From: Variovorax sp. J22G73
Lineage (GTDB): Bacteria; Pseudomonadota; Gammaproteobacteria; Burkholderiales; Burkholderiaceae_C
DNA: 64,000 bases
Direction of reading: 5' to 3'
NCBI RefSeq assembly: GCF_030317035.1
Contig: NZ_JASZYK010000003.1
Coordinates: 434,001-498,000 of the forward strand
The notes beneath the pieces were generated by a model that worked only from the letters and a program-made list of their open reading frames with translations, was not told where the DNA came from and searched no databases. Each line of letters opens with the position of its first letter. Within the stretch, counting starts at the first letter, position 1. Of the stretch, positions 17,246 through 27,847 are shown one piece after another. The position numbers were made by a program, and so were the translations under genes.

Positions 17246-19069
17246 ATGCGTCTTCCTGTTTCGCGACCGTCGTTCGACGGCCTTTTCGCACGCGGCGTTC
17301 GCCCGCCCATGCCACGTGGCATTCGTCCACTCCTGCCACGTGGCATTCGCCCGCTCCTACGTCATCCGGTGGCCTTGCTGGGCGGCGCGCTGCTCGGCAT
17401 GGCGGCCCATGCGCAGGTCAACCCCGCGGCGGTCGACCGCCAGAACCAGATCATCGAGCGCCAGCAGCAAGACCGCCTGCGCGAGGAGCAGGACCGCGCC
17501 ATGCGCGCGCTGCCCCCGCCCGGCGGCACCAATTTGCAACAGGTCAAGCCGCAGGTGTCCGTGCCCGAGCTGGGCGCGCCGTGCCGCGACATTCGCGAGA
17601 TTCGTTTCAGTGGCGACACCCAGCACCTGCCCGACGACCTCCAACGCAGTGTCCAGAATGCCAACGCCGGCCGCTGCCTGGGCGTGGCGGACCTCGAAGC
17701 CATCCTGGCCACGCTGACCAAGAGCTACATCGACCGGGGCTACATCACCACCCGCGCCTACCTGCCCGCGCAAGACCTGCGCAGCGGCGTGCTCGAAGTG
17801 ACCGTGGTCGAAGGCCGGATCGAGCGCTTCGAAGTCACTGGCGGCAGCGAACGCGCCCAGTGGATCCGCGGCGCGTTTCCGGCCAGCCCCGGCGACCTGC
17901 TGAACCTGCGCGACCTGGAGCAAGGCATCGACCAGGTCAACAGCCTGGCCTCCAACAACGCACGGCTCGACCTGCGCCCCGGCAGCCAGCCCGGGCAGAC
18001 CGTGGTGGTGGTGGAGAACCCCGCCACGTTCCCGGTGCACCTGTACACCTCGCTCGACAACTCGGGCACGCGCGCCACCGGCACCGACAACGCCTCGGCC
18101 ACCGTCACCTTCGACAGCCTGCTCGGCCTGAACGAGCTGCTGTCGGTCACCAAGCGCCAGTCGGTGCTGCCCGAGCGCTGGGACCACAAGTCGGACTCGA
18201 CCGGCCTGCGCGCCGTGCTGCCCCTGGGCTACAACACCTTCAGCATCGACGCCAGCCAGAGCGACTACACCAACGTGCTGCGCCTGCCGAGCGGGCAGAG
18301 CCTCACGTCGCAGGGCCGCACGATCAGCAAGAGCTTCTCGGCCGACCGCGTGGTGTACCGCGACCAGGCCAGCCGCGTCTCGCTGTCGGCCCGGGTGGGC
18401 ACGCAGTCGACCCGCAACTGGCTCGGCGGCGAGTTCCTGCAGGTCAGCAGCCGCGACCTGAGCACGCTCGACGTGGCGGCCAGCGCCTTCACGCAGATCG
18501 GCGGCGGCATCTTCAACGCGCGGCTCGGCTACGTGAAGGGCCTGTCGGCCTTCGGCGCGCTGCGCGACGCCGACACCCTGCCCGACGACCTGCCGCACGC
18601 GCAGTTTCGCAAGCTGACGCTCGACCTGGGCTTTTCGCGGCGCTTCAGCGTTGCCGAGCGCGCGTTCGTGTGGTCCAGCCAGTTCAGCGGGCAGCATGCG
18701 TACGACACCCTCTACGGCACGCAGCAGATGCTGATCGGCGGCGGCTCGTCGGTGCGCGGCTTCCTCAACACCGTGCTCAGCGGTGACAGCGGCTTCTATG
18801 TGCGCAACGAACTGTCGATGCCGTGGCAGGTGGCGCTGAACGGCGGCGCGCCGCTGTCGGGCCGCGTCTACACCGGCTTCGACGTGGGCCGCGTGAGCAA
18901 CCGCGCCAGCGGCGTGCCTTCGGGTTCGCTGTCGGGCGCCACCCTGGGCGCCGCCGTGCAGTGGAAGACCCTGAGCCTCGACGTCTTCGCTTCGCGCGCC
19001 GTCCACGTGCCCGCCGCGCTGAAGCGCGAAGGCACCCTGTACGGCTTCCGCCTGTCCGCCTCCCTCTGA
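17246..19069 (+). CDS. TpsB outer-membrane transporter of two-partner secretion (ShlB/FhaC/HecB type)
   Basis: 607 residues. A signal sequence (ALLGGALLGMAAHA, cleavage before Gln57) is preceded by an arginine/proline-rich leader with two PRGIRPLL units. After cleavage there is a charged helix (QNQIIERQQQDRLREEQDR) like FhaC helix H1, then POTRA domains from about residue 113 (IREIRFSGDTQHL, TKSYIDRGYITTRAYLP) and a 16-strand barrel whose conserved loop-6 region is GGGSSVRGF. It translocates the TpsA product encoded 10 bases downstream. ATG 17309 would shorten the leader and is equally plausible as the start. Confidence 0.93.
   Translation: MRLPVSRPSFDGLFARGVRPPMPRGIRPLLPRGIRPLLRHPVALLGGALLGMAAHAQVNPAAVDRQNQIIERQQQDRLREEQDRAMRALPPPGGTNLQQVKPQVSVPELGAPCRDIREIRFSGDTQHLPDDLQRSVQNANAGRCLGVADLEAILATLTKSYIDRGYITTRAYLPAQDLRSGVLEVTVVEGRIERFEVTGGSERAQWIRGAFPASPGDLLNLRDLEQGIDQVNSLASNNARLDLRPGSQPGQTVVVVENPATFPVHLYTSLDNSGTRATGTDNASATVTFDSLLGLNELLSVTKRQSVLPERWDHKSDSTGLRAVLPLGYNTFSIDASQSDYTNVLRLPSGQSLTSQGRTISKSFSADRVVYRDQASRVSLSARVGTQSTRNWLGGEFLQVSSRDLSTLDVAASAFTQIGGGIFNARLGYVKGLSAFGALRDADTLPDDLPHAQFRKLTLDLGFSRRFSVAERAFVWSSQFSGQHAYDTLYGTQQMLIGGGSSVRGFLNTVLSGDSGFYVRNELSMPWQVALNGGAPLSGRVYTGFDVGRVSNRASGVPSGSLSGATLGAAVQWKTLSLDVFASRAVHVPAALKREGTLYGFRLSASL
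17310..17345. repeat. two copies of palindrome TGCCACGTGGCA, 24-base period
   Basis: Perfect 12-base palindromes at 17310-17321 and 17334-17345 lie within the leader-coding part of the TpsB gene. They encode the repeated MPRGIRPLL/LPRGIRPLL units. They could be a simple coding repeat or a protein-binding or RNA hairpin site just inside the gene. If translation starts at 17309, the first copy sits at the start codon. Confidence 0.6.
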
Positions 19070-19079
19070 GATCCGCACC

Positions 19080-22000
19080 ATGAACCACATCTATCGAGTC
19101 CTCTGGAACGCCGCGTCCGCCACCTGGATAGCCGTTGCGGAAACCGCGCGCGGGCACGGAAAGGGCAAGAGCAGCAAGTCGGCCGCGCGCCGTGCCGCCG
19201 TCGTGGCCTGGGGCGCGCTGGCGCTGGCGGCCCCGCCCTTCGCGTTCGCGCAGGTTGCCTCCGTGGTGGTGGCGCCCGGCAGCAACCTCAATGCCTACGT
19301 GGCGCCCAACGGCGTGACGGTGGTCAACATCAACCAGGCCAACTCGGCCGGCCTGTCGCACAACCAGTACCAGAGCTTCAACGTCAACGCGACCGGCCTG
19401 GTGCTCAACAACACCACCAGCGCGCAGATCGCCTGGCAGTCGCAGCTGGCGGGGCAGGTCACGGCCAACTTCAACCAGGCCAACGCGGCGCGCGTGATCC
19501 TGAACGAGGTGGTGTCGAACAACCGCAGCACGCTGGCAGGCTTCACCGAGGTGCTGGGCGGCAGGGCCGACGTGGTGCTGGCCAACCCCTACGGCATCAC
19601 CTGCTCGGGCTGCGGCTTCATCAACACCGACCGCGTGACGCTCACCACCGGCAACCCGTTCCTGGCATCGAACGGTGGGCTGGGCGGCTTCAGCGTGGGG
19701 CAGGGCGACATCCTGATCACCGGCACCGGGCTGAACGCCACGGCGCAGCAGGTGCTCGACCTGGTGACGCGCTCGGTGCGCATCGAGGCGCCGGTCAACG
19801 GGCAGGACGTGAGCGTGGTCGCCGGCACCAACCGCTGGAGCTACGACACCCGTGCCGTCACCGGCGCGGCCACGCCCACCGGCAGCGCGCCGGTGTACGC
19901 CATCGACACGGCCGCACTCGGCGGCATGTACGCCAACCGCATCCGCATGACCTCGACCGAGGCGGGCGTGGGCGTGCGCATGCTGGGAGACGCCGCCGCC
20001 AGCGCCGGCGATTTCACGCTGACAGCGGCCGGCAAGGTCGAGCTGCAGAACCGCATCTCGGCCTCGGGCGACGTGGGCATCGCCACCACCGCCACCGACG
20101 CCAATGCGCTCGCGCTGGCCGACGCCAGCCTCACTTCCACCGGCAAGACCACGCTCGCCGCCGCCGGCGGCGCCACCCTGACGGGCAGCGCGCTGGTGGC
20201 GGGCACCGACCTTTCGGTGAGCGCCGCGAGCCTGCTCGACACGGCCAGTGCCTCCGGGTTGGCCAACAACAACCTGCGCCGCGCCGGCGGCGCGCTGACG
20301 CTGTCCGTGGGCAACGCCGCGTCGCTGGGCGCCACCGAGTGGAGCGCGGCGGCGGCCTGGAACGGCACCTTCGGCAACCTGGTGACCACCGGGGCCACCA
20401 AGCTGTACAGCAGCGGCGGCACGCTGATCGCCAGCGCCGACAAGGGCGACCTGGCGCTGGGCCTGGCGGTGCTGCAGTCGGCCGGCAACATGGCGCTCAC
20501 TTCAAGCGGCAAGATCGGCACGGCCACGGGCGGCGCGCTGCAATCGCTCGGCGGCAACCTCGCGCTGACGGCGGGCAACGGCATCTCGAACGCGGGCACG
20601 ATGACGGCGGACAAGGGCGCGGTGACGGTGCGTGCCGATGGCGCCCTGTTCAACACCGGCACCATCAACGCGGCCGGCGCGCTCGACATCGCCGACGGGC
20701 TCGGCAACGCGGCGCTCAATAGCGTGAGCAACAGCGGCAACCTGCTGGCTGGCAGCACGCTCGCACTGCGTGCCGCCAGCATCGACAACAGCGCCACCGG
20801 CTGGGTGCAGGCCGCCACCGGCAGCACGGTCGATGCGGGCTCGCTGAACAACAGCGGCGCCTGGCTGCTCTCGCAGCAGGCCACCGCGAAAGACACGGTC
20901 ACGGTCGGCGGCGTGTTGGCGAACACGGGCACCATCCAATCGCGCGGCGACGCCACGCTCTCCACGGGAAGCGTCGACAACCAAGGTGCGCTGCTGGCCG
21001 ATGGCAACCTATCGGTCGCCACGTCGGCCGGTTTCTCGAACGGCGCGAAAGCCACCACGCAGGCTGGCAGCATGCTGAGCGTGAGTGCCGGTGGCAAGAT
21101 CGACAACGCAGCAGCGGCCGTGATGCGCGGCGCGGCCGTTGCCCTGAAGGCCGAGCAAGGCCTCAGCAATGCTGGCGTCGTGAGCGCCGAAGCAGGCTCG
21201 GCCACGCTTCGCGTGAACGGTACGCTAAGCAACAGCGGCGGCCTGCAAACCACCACGACGCTGGACATCGCCGACCTGAACGGCGGCGGCAGCGAGAACA
21301 TCGTCAACACCGGCTACATGGTGGCCAACGGCGCGCTGGCGCTGAAAGCCGCCGCCATCACCAACGCGGTCGCGGGCACGGACGCCCGCAACGGCCGCAT
21401 CCAGGCCGGAACGAACAGCTCCGTCAACGCCGTGTCGATCGACAACGCGGGAACCTGGGTGCTGTCGCAGCAGGGCGGTGGCGCCAGCCAGGTGACGCTC
21501 ACCGGCGCGTTGCTGAACGAGGCAGGCGCCACGCTGCAAGCTGGCACGGCAGGCGGCTTCGAAGGCGTGACCTACAACGTCGCGAAGATCGACAACCGCG
21601 GCAAGCTGGTCGCCACCGGCAATCTGCAGGCCAACGTGAGCGCCAGCGACGGCTTCGCCAACCAGGACACGGTGCAGGCTGGCGGCACGCTCGGCATCCA
21701 GGGTGCCGCCACCGCACTGACCAACGGCAAGAACGCCACGCTGATCGGCAACGGCCTGAACATCGACGTCGCGGGCATCGACAACAGCGGCAAGATCATC
21801 GGTGGCGCAAGCGCGGCCACGCAGCTGAAGGCCTCGGGCACTCTCACCAACCGAAGCGGTGCCGTCATCGCCGTGGCCACCGACACGGCCGGCGCCGGGA
21901 CGGTGTCGGGCCGCACCATCTCCAACAGCGGCACCGTGCAGTCAGCCGGCAGCCTCATCGTCGCAATGGGCACGGGCGGACTCACAAGCAGCGGCGACAT

Positions 22001-25000
22001 CCTGTCGGACGGGGACCTGCACCTGGCCGCAACCACGAACAACGACTACACGGCCAGCATCGGCGGCACGCTGCAAAGCGGCAAGTTGCTCGACGTGCAG
22101 GGCGGCACCGGCTCGTCGCTCGTGCTGACTGGCGGTGCGAAGAACGTGGCCAGCGGCGCGACCACCAACGTGGCCATCGGCAGCGTCACCCTGGCGAAGA
22201 CCTCGGTGCTCGGCTCGACCGGCCAGATGGACCTCACGGTCGGTACGCTGACGCTCAACGGCGACACCAACGGCACTGCGCGCGTGATGGGCGCCGTGGG
22301 CGGCAGCGGCACCGCCACGGTCACCGTGAGCAACGACCTGAGCAACGACGGCCTGCTGTTCTCCGGCAGCAACTTGGTCGTGAAGGCACCCAACCTCAGC
22401 AACAACGCCACTGGCGGCATTGTCGCGCTGCACGACCTGAGCATCGAAACCACGAAGGGCCAACTCGACCTGGGCACAACGACGCCCGCCGCGAGCGCGG
22501 GCAACCTGAGCAACGCGGGTTCGCTCTATGCAAGGAACAACCTCAGCGTCAAGGTCAACGGCACGCTGACCAACGCCTCGACCATCAACGCCGGCAACAA
22601 GATCTCGCTGCTGGCCAACACGCTGGTCAACAACCGCGACATCGTGAGCGACGGCGACATCGACATCGTGGCCGCCACGCTGCGCAATGAAGTGGTGGGC
22701 GGCGACACGCGGTATTGGACTTATGGCGCTCAAACGACGGTCGCGGACGGCGGCCAATACAACGACGGTGGTTCCGGCGGCAACAAGGACTTCTTCCGCA
22801 ACTACATCACCACCTGGACCGACTTCCAGCGCTACGCGAACGACCAGGCGCCGGCCTATTCACCGCAAATCCTCGCCACGAAGAACCTGCGGCTGATGTT
22901 CACCACGGGCTCCAATCTTGGCGGGACGGTCTACGGCGGCCAGTCGATCACCATGCAGGGCTTCTCGGTAGATGCCAGCCAGTCCAACGGCAACCTCTAC
23001 AAGAGCAGCCATGGCATCTGGGACGAAGCGGGCCACGGCTTTCAATTGACTGGCGGCACGTTCACCAACGACAACCTTGCGCTCAACACCAAGAACTACA
23101 CGCGGCACTACACGATGACGCGCAAGGAAGCAGGTCCCGCGGGTGGCGCGGAGATCTACGACTGGAGCGAATGCAACTCCGGCGGCGGTCGCTACGACGG
23201 CGGCTGCGACTACGACAGCAACGGCAACAAGAACCAGACCTTCGCGACGGCATCGGTGAATGCGCTGCACGCCGGCATTTACACGAAAAGCCTTACGGGC
23301 GCTGGCTTTGCGCTGTACAACAACAGCGCCACCACGCCGTTGGCGGACCCGAAGGCCGCGGTGGCCGCCGAGACGCCCGCCGCCGTCATTGCGACGCAAT
23401 CTTTTGGCGCGCAAACCGTCGACACCGTCAAGGCCGCGCAAGCCACCGGCGGCACCGGCCTGCTCGCGGGCATTTCGTTCGTCTCGGCCAATGCCGCGCT
23501 GGGTGTGAACGGCACGTCGTTCGGCGGCATCAACATTCCGCTGCCGGCCAATCCCAACGGCTACTACGTGACGGTGAAGACGCCGGGCGCGAAGTACCTC
23601 GTGGAGACCAACCCGCTCTACCAGGTGGGCTCGTCGAACGTGGGCTCCGACTACCTGTCCAAGCTGCTGGGCTACAACGCCGACGAGATCGGCCTGCGCC
23701 TGGGCGACGCCAGCTACGAGGCCTATCTGGTCAAGCAGCAACTGGTGGCGCAGACCGGCAACGTGATCCTCGCGCAGTACGCCAACGCCGATGCGCAGAT
23801 GCAGGGCCTGATGGAGAACGCAGCGGGCGAAGCCCGGTCGCTCGGCCTGCAGTACGGCAAGGCGCTGACGCCGGAACAGCAAGCCGGCCTCAAGGGCGAC
23901 ATCGTGTGGATGGTGCAGACCGTGATCGACGGCAAGACCGTGCTCGCACCCGTGGTCTACCTCGCGCAGAGCACCAAGAACAACATCGCCAGCGGCGCCG
24001 TGATCTCGGCACAGGACGCGAACCTGAGCCTCTCCTCGCTCACCAACACCGGCGGCACCATCGTCGGCGGCAAGTCGCTGCTGATCGCATCGACGGGCGA
24101 CATCAGCAACCTGTCGGGCACCATCAAGGGCGGCGACGTGAGCCTCACGTCGACTGAAGGCAGCATCGTCAACAAGACGTTGAGCAGCGGCAACGGCGGC
24201 GACAAGTTCTACACCACCAACATCGGCAACACGGCGACGATCCAGTCGACGGGTACGCTGTCGCTCGATGCGAAGAAGGACATCACCAACCTCGGCGCCA
24301 GTGTCTCGGCCGGCACCGATGCCAGCCTGAAGGCCGGTGGCAACGTCACCTTCGACACGATCGAGAACAAGACCACCGGCACTGCGGGCAGCGTGTTCAA
24401 GGCCGATGGCGGCACGGGCCGCACCGTGACGACCACGACCACCGTGGAGCAGGTGAAGTCGGGCCTCGCGGTGGGCGGCAACCTGAGCGCAAATGCAGGC
24501 AAGGACATCACGCTGGCCGGCACCGATGCCAAGGTGGGCGGCAACGCTGCCCTCAATGCGGGCGGCGACCTTGACATCATTGCGCGCGAGAACAGCAAGA
24601 CCACGCACACCGAGAGCAAGGCCAGCGGCTTCGGCATGAACAACTCGCTGTACGGCTCCACCACCGTCACCACCGACTCGAACTCGGTGCGCAACGTGGG
24701 CAGCACGCTGCAGGTGGGCGGCAATGCATCGATGACGGCCGGCAAGGACATCACGGTGCAGGGCTCCAGCGTGGACGTGAAGGGCAGCGGCACGCTGAAC
24801 GCCACCAACGTGAACGTGCTGGCCGGGCGCAACTACGACGAGACCAACACCACCACCAAGCAGAGCGGCTTCATGCAGGTGGGCGCGTCGAGCAGCAGCG
24901 CGACCAGCGCGGGCGCGAGCGCGGCGGCGGCCTCGAAGAGCGACCACAACGGTGCCTCGGCTTCCGCCTCGGCGCAGGCCAGCGCCCAGGCCTCGGGCCG

Positions 25001-27710
25001 TGGCGCGGCGGGGCTGGCCTTCAGCTCCGCAACCACCACCAAGACGCAGACCACCGACCTCCAGTACGTCGGCTCCGCACTGAACTTCGGCGGCGACCTT
25101 GCCGTCAACGCGAGCAAGGACGTGACGCTGCAAGGCTCGAGCGTGAGCGCGGGCGGCAACGCGAGCGTGAACGCGAAGAACGTGAACCTGCTCGCGGCCG
25201 AGGACAAGTCGACCTCCAGCACCAACGTCAGCACGACCCGCGTCGGCCTCATGGCCAGCACCGACAACACCGTCAAGGCGCAGGCCGAGGCCAGCGCCAG
25301 CGCGGCCGCCGGCAAGGGCATTCCGAACGCCAATGCGAGCGCATCGGCGGGCGTGTCCGCGTCGAGCGACAACCGTCTCGACCTGGTGCAGAAGAGCGAC
25401 ACCACCGCCACCACGCTGGACACGCGCAACCAGGGCTCGTCCATCAGCGCGGGCGGCAACCTTGCCGTGAAGGCGAGCGACACGCTGAACGTCGAAGGCT
25501 CCAAGCTCGCGTCGGGCGGCGACATGAAGCTCGACGCCGGCAACATGACGTTCAAGGCGGTCGACGACCGCCACGAGACCACCACCCAAAGCAGCGTCAC
25601 CAGCGCCGGCCTCTATGCCAGCGGCAAGGCCGAGGCCGGCGTGGAGGGCGGCGCCTCGGCCGGCCTCGGCGCGAAGGCGGGTGTGTCGGCCAAGGCGCAG
25701 GCCTCGGGCGAAATCGGGCTCTACGGCTCGAACACGCGCGGCAGCACGGTCGACGGCTCGACCACGGCGCAAACCTCCAGCATCTCGGCCGGCGGCAACC
25801 TCACGCGCACCGCGACGAACAACATCACGGACGTGGGCACGCAGATCGAGGCCGGCGGCAACCTCGACCAGTCGGCCAGGACCATCACCAGCCTGGCCGC
25901 GGCCAACACGACCTACAGCTCGGCGAAGAGCGCGACGGACACCGCCAAGGTCGGCGTGTACGCCGAGGCCTCGGCCGAAGCCAGCGCGAGCGCCAGCGCC
26001 GGCCCGGGCGCCGGCAAGCCGGGCGGCACCTCGAGCGACGCGGGCGCCGGCATTCGCGCCAGCTACCAGCACGACGACAGCGCAAGCAAGTCGGCCAGCA
26101 GCAACGCGGTGGTGTCCAACATCAAGGTGGGCGGCAGCGTGAACAGCCAGTCGAGCGGCGCGACCACCCTGGAAGGCAGCAACATCGCGGCCGGAAAGGA
26201 CGTGACGATCGGCGCCAGCTCGCTGGACTACACGGCCGCCAGGAACACCGCCAGCGGCAGCAGCAACAGCACCAGCGCGGGCGGCAGCGTCAGCGTGGAC
26301 CTGGTGAACAAGAGCGCGGCGGTGGGCGTCAACTACGCCGGCGGTACCAGCAGCGGCAGCAGCAGCACGGCGGTGGTCGGTGGCATCTCGGCCGGCGGCA
26401 ACCTCGCGGTGGCCACCACCGGCGACACGCGCTTGGAGGGCACCAACCTCGCGGCCGGCGGCGCGGCCAGCGTGAGCGCCGGCGGCAAGCTCGACTTCGC
26501 CGCCGCGAAGAACACGGCCAGCGCCAGCAGCCAGGACGTGGGCGTCGACGTGGCCGTGTCGGCCGGCCTGAAGGGCGGCAGCGGCAGCGCCGCGGTGAAC
26601 TACGCCAAGTCGACCAGCAGCAGCAGCGACGACGTGGCCGGCAGCGTGCGCAGCGGCAGCGGCCCGCTGACGCTGAAGAGCGGCGGCGACGCCACCTTCA
26701 CCGGCACGCAGATCGCGAGCAACAGCGACATCGCGGTGCAGGCCGGCGGCAACCTGGCGTTCAATGCCGCGCGCAGCACGTCGAGCAGCGAATCGCTCAG
26801 CGTCGACGTGAGCGCGGCCGCCTCGGGCGGCAAGAAGGACAACGTGGGCGGCACCACCAACGCCGCCACCGGCAAGAAGACCGGCGGCCAGACCATGGAC
26901 GAGCGCAGCGGCGAGGCGTCGGTGGGCGTGGGCTACGGCAAGGCGAACAGCGACATCGCGACCGGTGCCAGCATCCAGAGCAACGGCGGCAACATCTCGC
27001 TGTCTTCGGGCAGGAACACCTCGCTCGAAGGCACGCAGGTTGCGGCGACCGGCGCCATCGGCGTGACGGCGGGCGGCACGGTGACGCAGACCGAAGCCCG
27101 GAGCAGCTCCAGCTCGCTGGGCGTGGCGGTGTCGGCATCGGGCTCGGGTTCGAGCCTGACGCCCGAGAAGAAGACGGGCGCGAAGACGCCAGCCACGGCG
27201 CCGTCGCCTTCGACGACAACATCCACGACAACATCGACGCCGACCACGACGCCGACCCCTGCCCCCGCTCCGGCAACGGCGCCTGCCCCGGCCGGCGCCC
27301 CGAGCGCGCCGCCCACCTCGGCCCCGCCGAAGACACCCGCGCAACTGACGCAGAAAAAGGGCAGCGGCGTGGCGTCGGTCGGCGTGGAGACCGAGTCGAG
27401 CAACACCAGCCAGAAGACCACGCTGGCCGGTGGCCAGGGCGTGACCGTGACGCAGGGCACCGCCAACCCGGCCACGCGGCAGATCAGCGCCAGCGTGCCG
27501 ATGCCGGCCACGCTGCCCGCGGGCAAGACCGTGGCGGCAAAGACCGCCGACGGCAAGCCGCTGCCGGCCTGGCTGAAGCTGGACCCCGCCACCGGCAAGT
27601 TCAGCGGCCAGCCGCCGGCGGACTTCAAGGGCGAACTGAAGGTCAACGTCAGCGTGCCGCAGGCCGACGGTTCGGTGAAGACCGTGCCGATGAGCTTCTC
27701 GGGCAACTAG
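19080..27710 (+). CDS. TpsA filamentous hemagglutinin-type exoprotein
   Basis: 2876 residues. The extended signal peptide opens MNHIYRVLWNAASATWIAVAE and ends FAFA before Gln58. The TPS secretion domain (about 58-310) holds the hallmark NPYGITCSGCGFINTD near residue 170. A long beta-helical region of GNL/AGG-type hemagglutinin repeats follows, with a conserved FHA block at about 1500-1660 (LGDASYEAYLVKQQ, DIVWMV, VLAPVVYLA). Near the end is a Thr/Pro/Ala linker (about 2700-2755), then a C-terminal He_PIG-like Ig module (PLPAWLKLDPATGKFSGQPP). No VENN motif, nuclease domain or immunity gene is evident, so adhesin/biofilm function is more likely than contact-dependent inhibition. Confidence 0.93.
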   Translation: MNHIYRVLWNAASATWIAVAETARGHGKGKSSKSAARRAAVVAWGALALAAPPFAFAQVASVVVAPGSNLNAYVAPNGVTVVNINQANSAGLSHNQYQSFNVNATGLVLNNTTSAQIAWQSQLAGQVTANFNQANAARVILNEVVSNNRSTLAGFTEVLGGRADVVLANPYGITCSGCGFINTDRVTLTTGNPFLASNGGLGGFSVGQGDILITGTGLNATAQQVLDLVTRSVRIEAPVNGQDVSVVAGTNRWSYDTRAVTGAATPTGSAPVYAIDTAALGGMYANRIRMTSTEAGVGVRMLGDAAASAGDFTLTAAGKVELQNRISASGDVGIATTATDANALALADASLTSTGKTTLAAAGGATLTGSALVAGTDLSVSAASLLDTASASGLANNNLRRAGGALTLSVGNAASLGATEWSAAAAWNGTFGNLVTTGATKLYSSGGTLIASADKGDLALGLAVLQSAGNMALTSSGKIGTATGGALQSLGGNLALTAGNGISNAGTMTADKGAVTVRADGALFNTGTINAAGALDIADGLGNAALNSVSNSGNLLAGSTLALRAASIDNSATGWVQAATGSTVDAGSLNNSGAWLLSQQATAKDTVTVGGVLANTGTIQSRGDATLSTGSVDNQGALLADGNLSVATSAGFSNGAKATTQAGSMLSVSAGGKIDNAAAAVMRGAAVALKAEQGLSNAGVVSAEAGSATLRVNGTLSNSGGLQTTTTLDIADLNGGGSENIVNTGYMVANGALALKAAAITNAVAGTDARNGRIQAGTNSSVNAVSIDNAGTWVLSQQGGGASQVTLTGALLNEAGATLQAGTAGGFEGVTYNVAKIDNRGKLVATGNLQANVSASDGFANQDTVQAGGTLGIQGAATALTNGKNATLIGNGLNIDVAGIDNSGKIIGGASAATQLKASGTLTNRSGAVIAVATDTAGAGTVSGRTISNSGTVQSAGSLIVAMGTGGLTSSGDILSDGDLHLAATTNNDYTASIGGTLQSGKLLDVQGGTGSSLVLTGGAKNVASGATTNVAIGSVTLAKTSVLGSTGQMDLTVGTLTLNGDTNGTARVMGAVGGSGTATVTVSNDLSNDGLLFSGSNLVVKAPNLSNNATGGIVALHDLSIETTKGQLDLGTTTPAASAGNLSNAGSLYARNNLSVKVNGTLTNASTINAGNKISLLANTLVNNRDIVSDGDIDIVAATLRNEVVGGDTRYWTYGAQTTVADGGQYNDGGSGGNKDFFRNYITTWTDFQRYANDQAPAYSPQILATKNLRLMFTTGSNLGGTVYGGQSITMQGFSVDASQSNGNLYKSSHGIWDEAGHGFQLTGGTFTNDNLALNTKNYTRHYTMTRKEAGPAGGAEIYDWSECNSGGGRYDGGCDYDSNGNKNQTFATASVNALHAGIYTKSLTGAGFALYNNSATTPLADPKAAVAAETPAAVIATQSFGAQTVDTVKAAQATGGTGLLAGISFVSANAALGVNGTSFGGINIPLPANPNGYYVTVKTPGAKYLVETNPLYQVGSSNVGSDYLSKLLGYNADEIGLRLGDASYEAYLVKQQLVAQTGNVILAQYANADAQMQGLMENAAGEARSLGLQYGKALTPEQQAGLKGDIVWMVQTVIDGKTVLAPVVYLAQSTKNNIASGAVISAQDANLSLSSLTNTGGTIVGGKSLLIASTGDISNLSGTIKGGDVSLTSTEGSIVNKTLSSGNGGDKFYTTNIGNTATIQSTGTLSLDAKKDITNLGASVSAGTDASLKAGGNVTFDTIENKTTGTAGSVFKADGGTGRTVTTTTTVEQVKSGLAVGGNLSANAGKDITLAGTDAKVGGNAALNAGGDLDIIARENSKTTHTESKASGFGMNNSLYGSTTVTTDSNSVRNVGSTLQVGGNASMTAGKDITVQGSSVDVKGSGTLNATNVNVLAGRNYDETNTTTKQSGFMQVGASSSSATSAGASAAAASKSDHNGASASASAQASAQASGRGAAGLAFSSATTTKTQTTDLQYVGSALNFGGDLAVNASKDVTLQGSSVSAGGNASVNAKNVNLLAAEDKSTSSTNVSTTRVGLMASTDNTVKAQAEASASAAAGKGIPNANASASAGVSASSDNRLDLVQKSDTTATTLDTRNQGSSISAGGNLAVKASDTLNVEGSKLASGGDMKLDAGNMTFKAVDDRHETTTQSSVTSAGLYASGKAEAGVEGGASAGLGAKAGVSAKAQASGEIGLYGSNTRGSTVDGSTTAQTSSISAGGNLTRTATNNITDVGTQIEAGGNLDQSARTITSLAAANTTYSSAKSATDTAKVGVYAEASAEASASASAGPGAGKPGGTSSDAGAGIRASYQHDDSASKSASSNAVVSNIKVGGSVNSQSSGATTLEGSNIAAGKDVTIGASSLDYTAARNTASGSSNSTSAGGSVSVDLVNKSAAVGVNYAGGTSSGSSSTAVVGGISAGGNLAVATTGDTRLEGTNLAAGGAASVSAGGKLDFAAAKNTASASSQDVGVDVAVSAGLKGGSGSAAVNYAKSTSSSSDDVAGSVRSGSGPLTLKSGGDATFTGTQIASNSDIAVQAGGNLAFNAARSTSSSESLSVDVSAAASGGKKDNVGGTTNAATGKKTGGQTMDERSGEASVGVGYGKANSDIATGASIQSNGGNISLSSGRNTSLEGTQVAATGAIGVTAGGTVTQTEARSSSSSLGVAVSASGSGSSLTPEKKTGAKTPATAPSPSTTTSTTTSTPTTTPTPAPAPATAPAPAGAPSAPPTSAPPKTPAQLTQKKGSGVASVGVETESSNTSQKTTLAGGQGVTVTQGTANPATRQISASVPMPATLPAGKTVAAKTADGKPLPAWLKLDPATGKFSGQPPADFKGELKVNVSVPQADGSVKTVPMSFSGN

Positions 27711-27729
27711 GCAGGCGCGGGGCATCCAG

Positions 27730-27760
27730 CGCGGCCGGGGCGGCGAACGCTCCGGCCGCG
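27730..27760 (+). terminator. GC-rich hairpin downstream of TpsA
   Basis: A perfect 9-bp stem (CGCGGCCGG / CCGGCCGCG) with a 13-base loop begins 20 bases after the TpsA stop. No T-tract follows, so intrinsic termination is uncertain. It may act with Rho or protect the 3' end. Confidence 0.45.
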
Positions 27761-27847
27761 TGGAAACCCTTTGCAGTACAGCGGTATGGCCCGCCTCTGC
27801 ATGATCCGTGGCACCGGCGCGCCGACGCGTCCTTCCTGCCCCGTGAC

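Noticed and set aside
17357-19090. Minus-strand open frame opposite TpsB
   Set aside because: Shadow of the transporter gene; sequence is low-complexity and lacks any known fold.
27300-27710. Possible CdiA-type toxin tip of TpsA
   Set aside because: The region is a Pro/Thr linker followed by an Ig-like module, with no VENN-type motif and no immunity-sized gene before the transporter at 27848.
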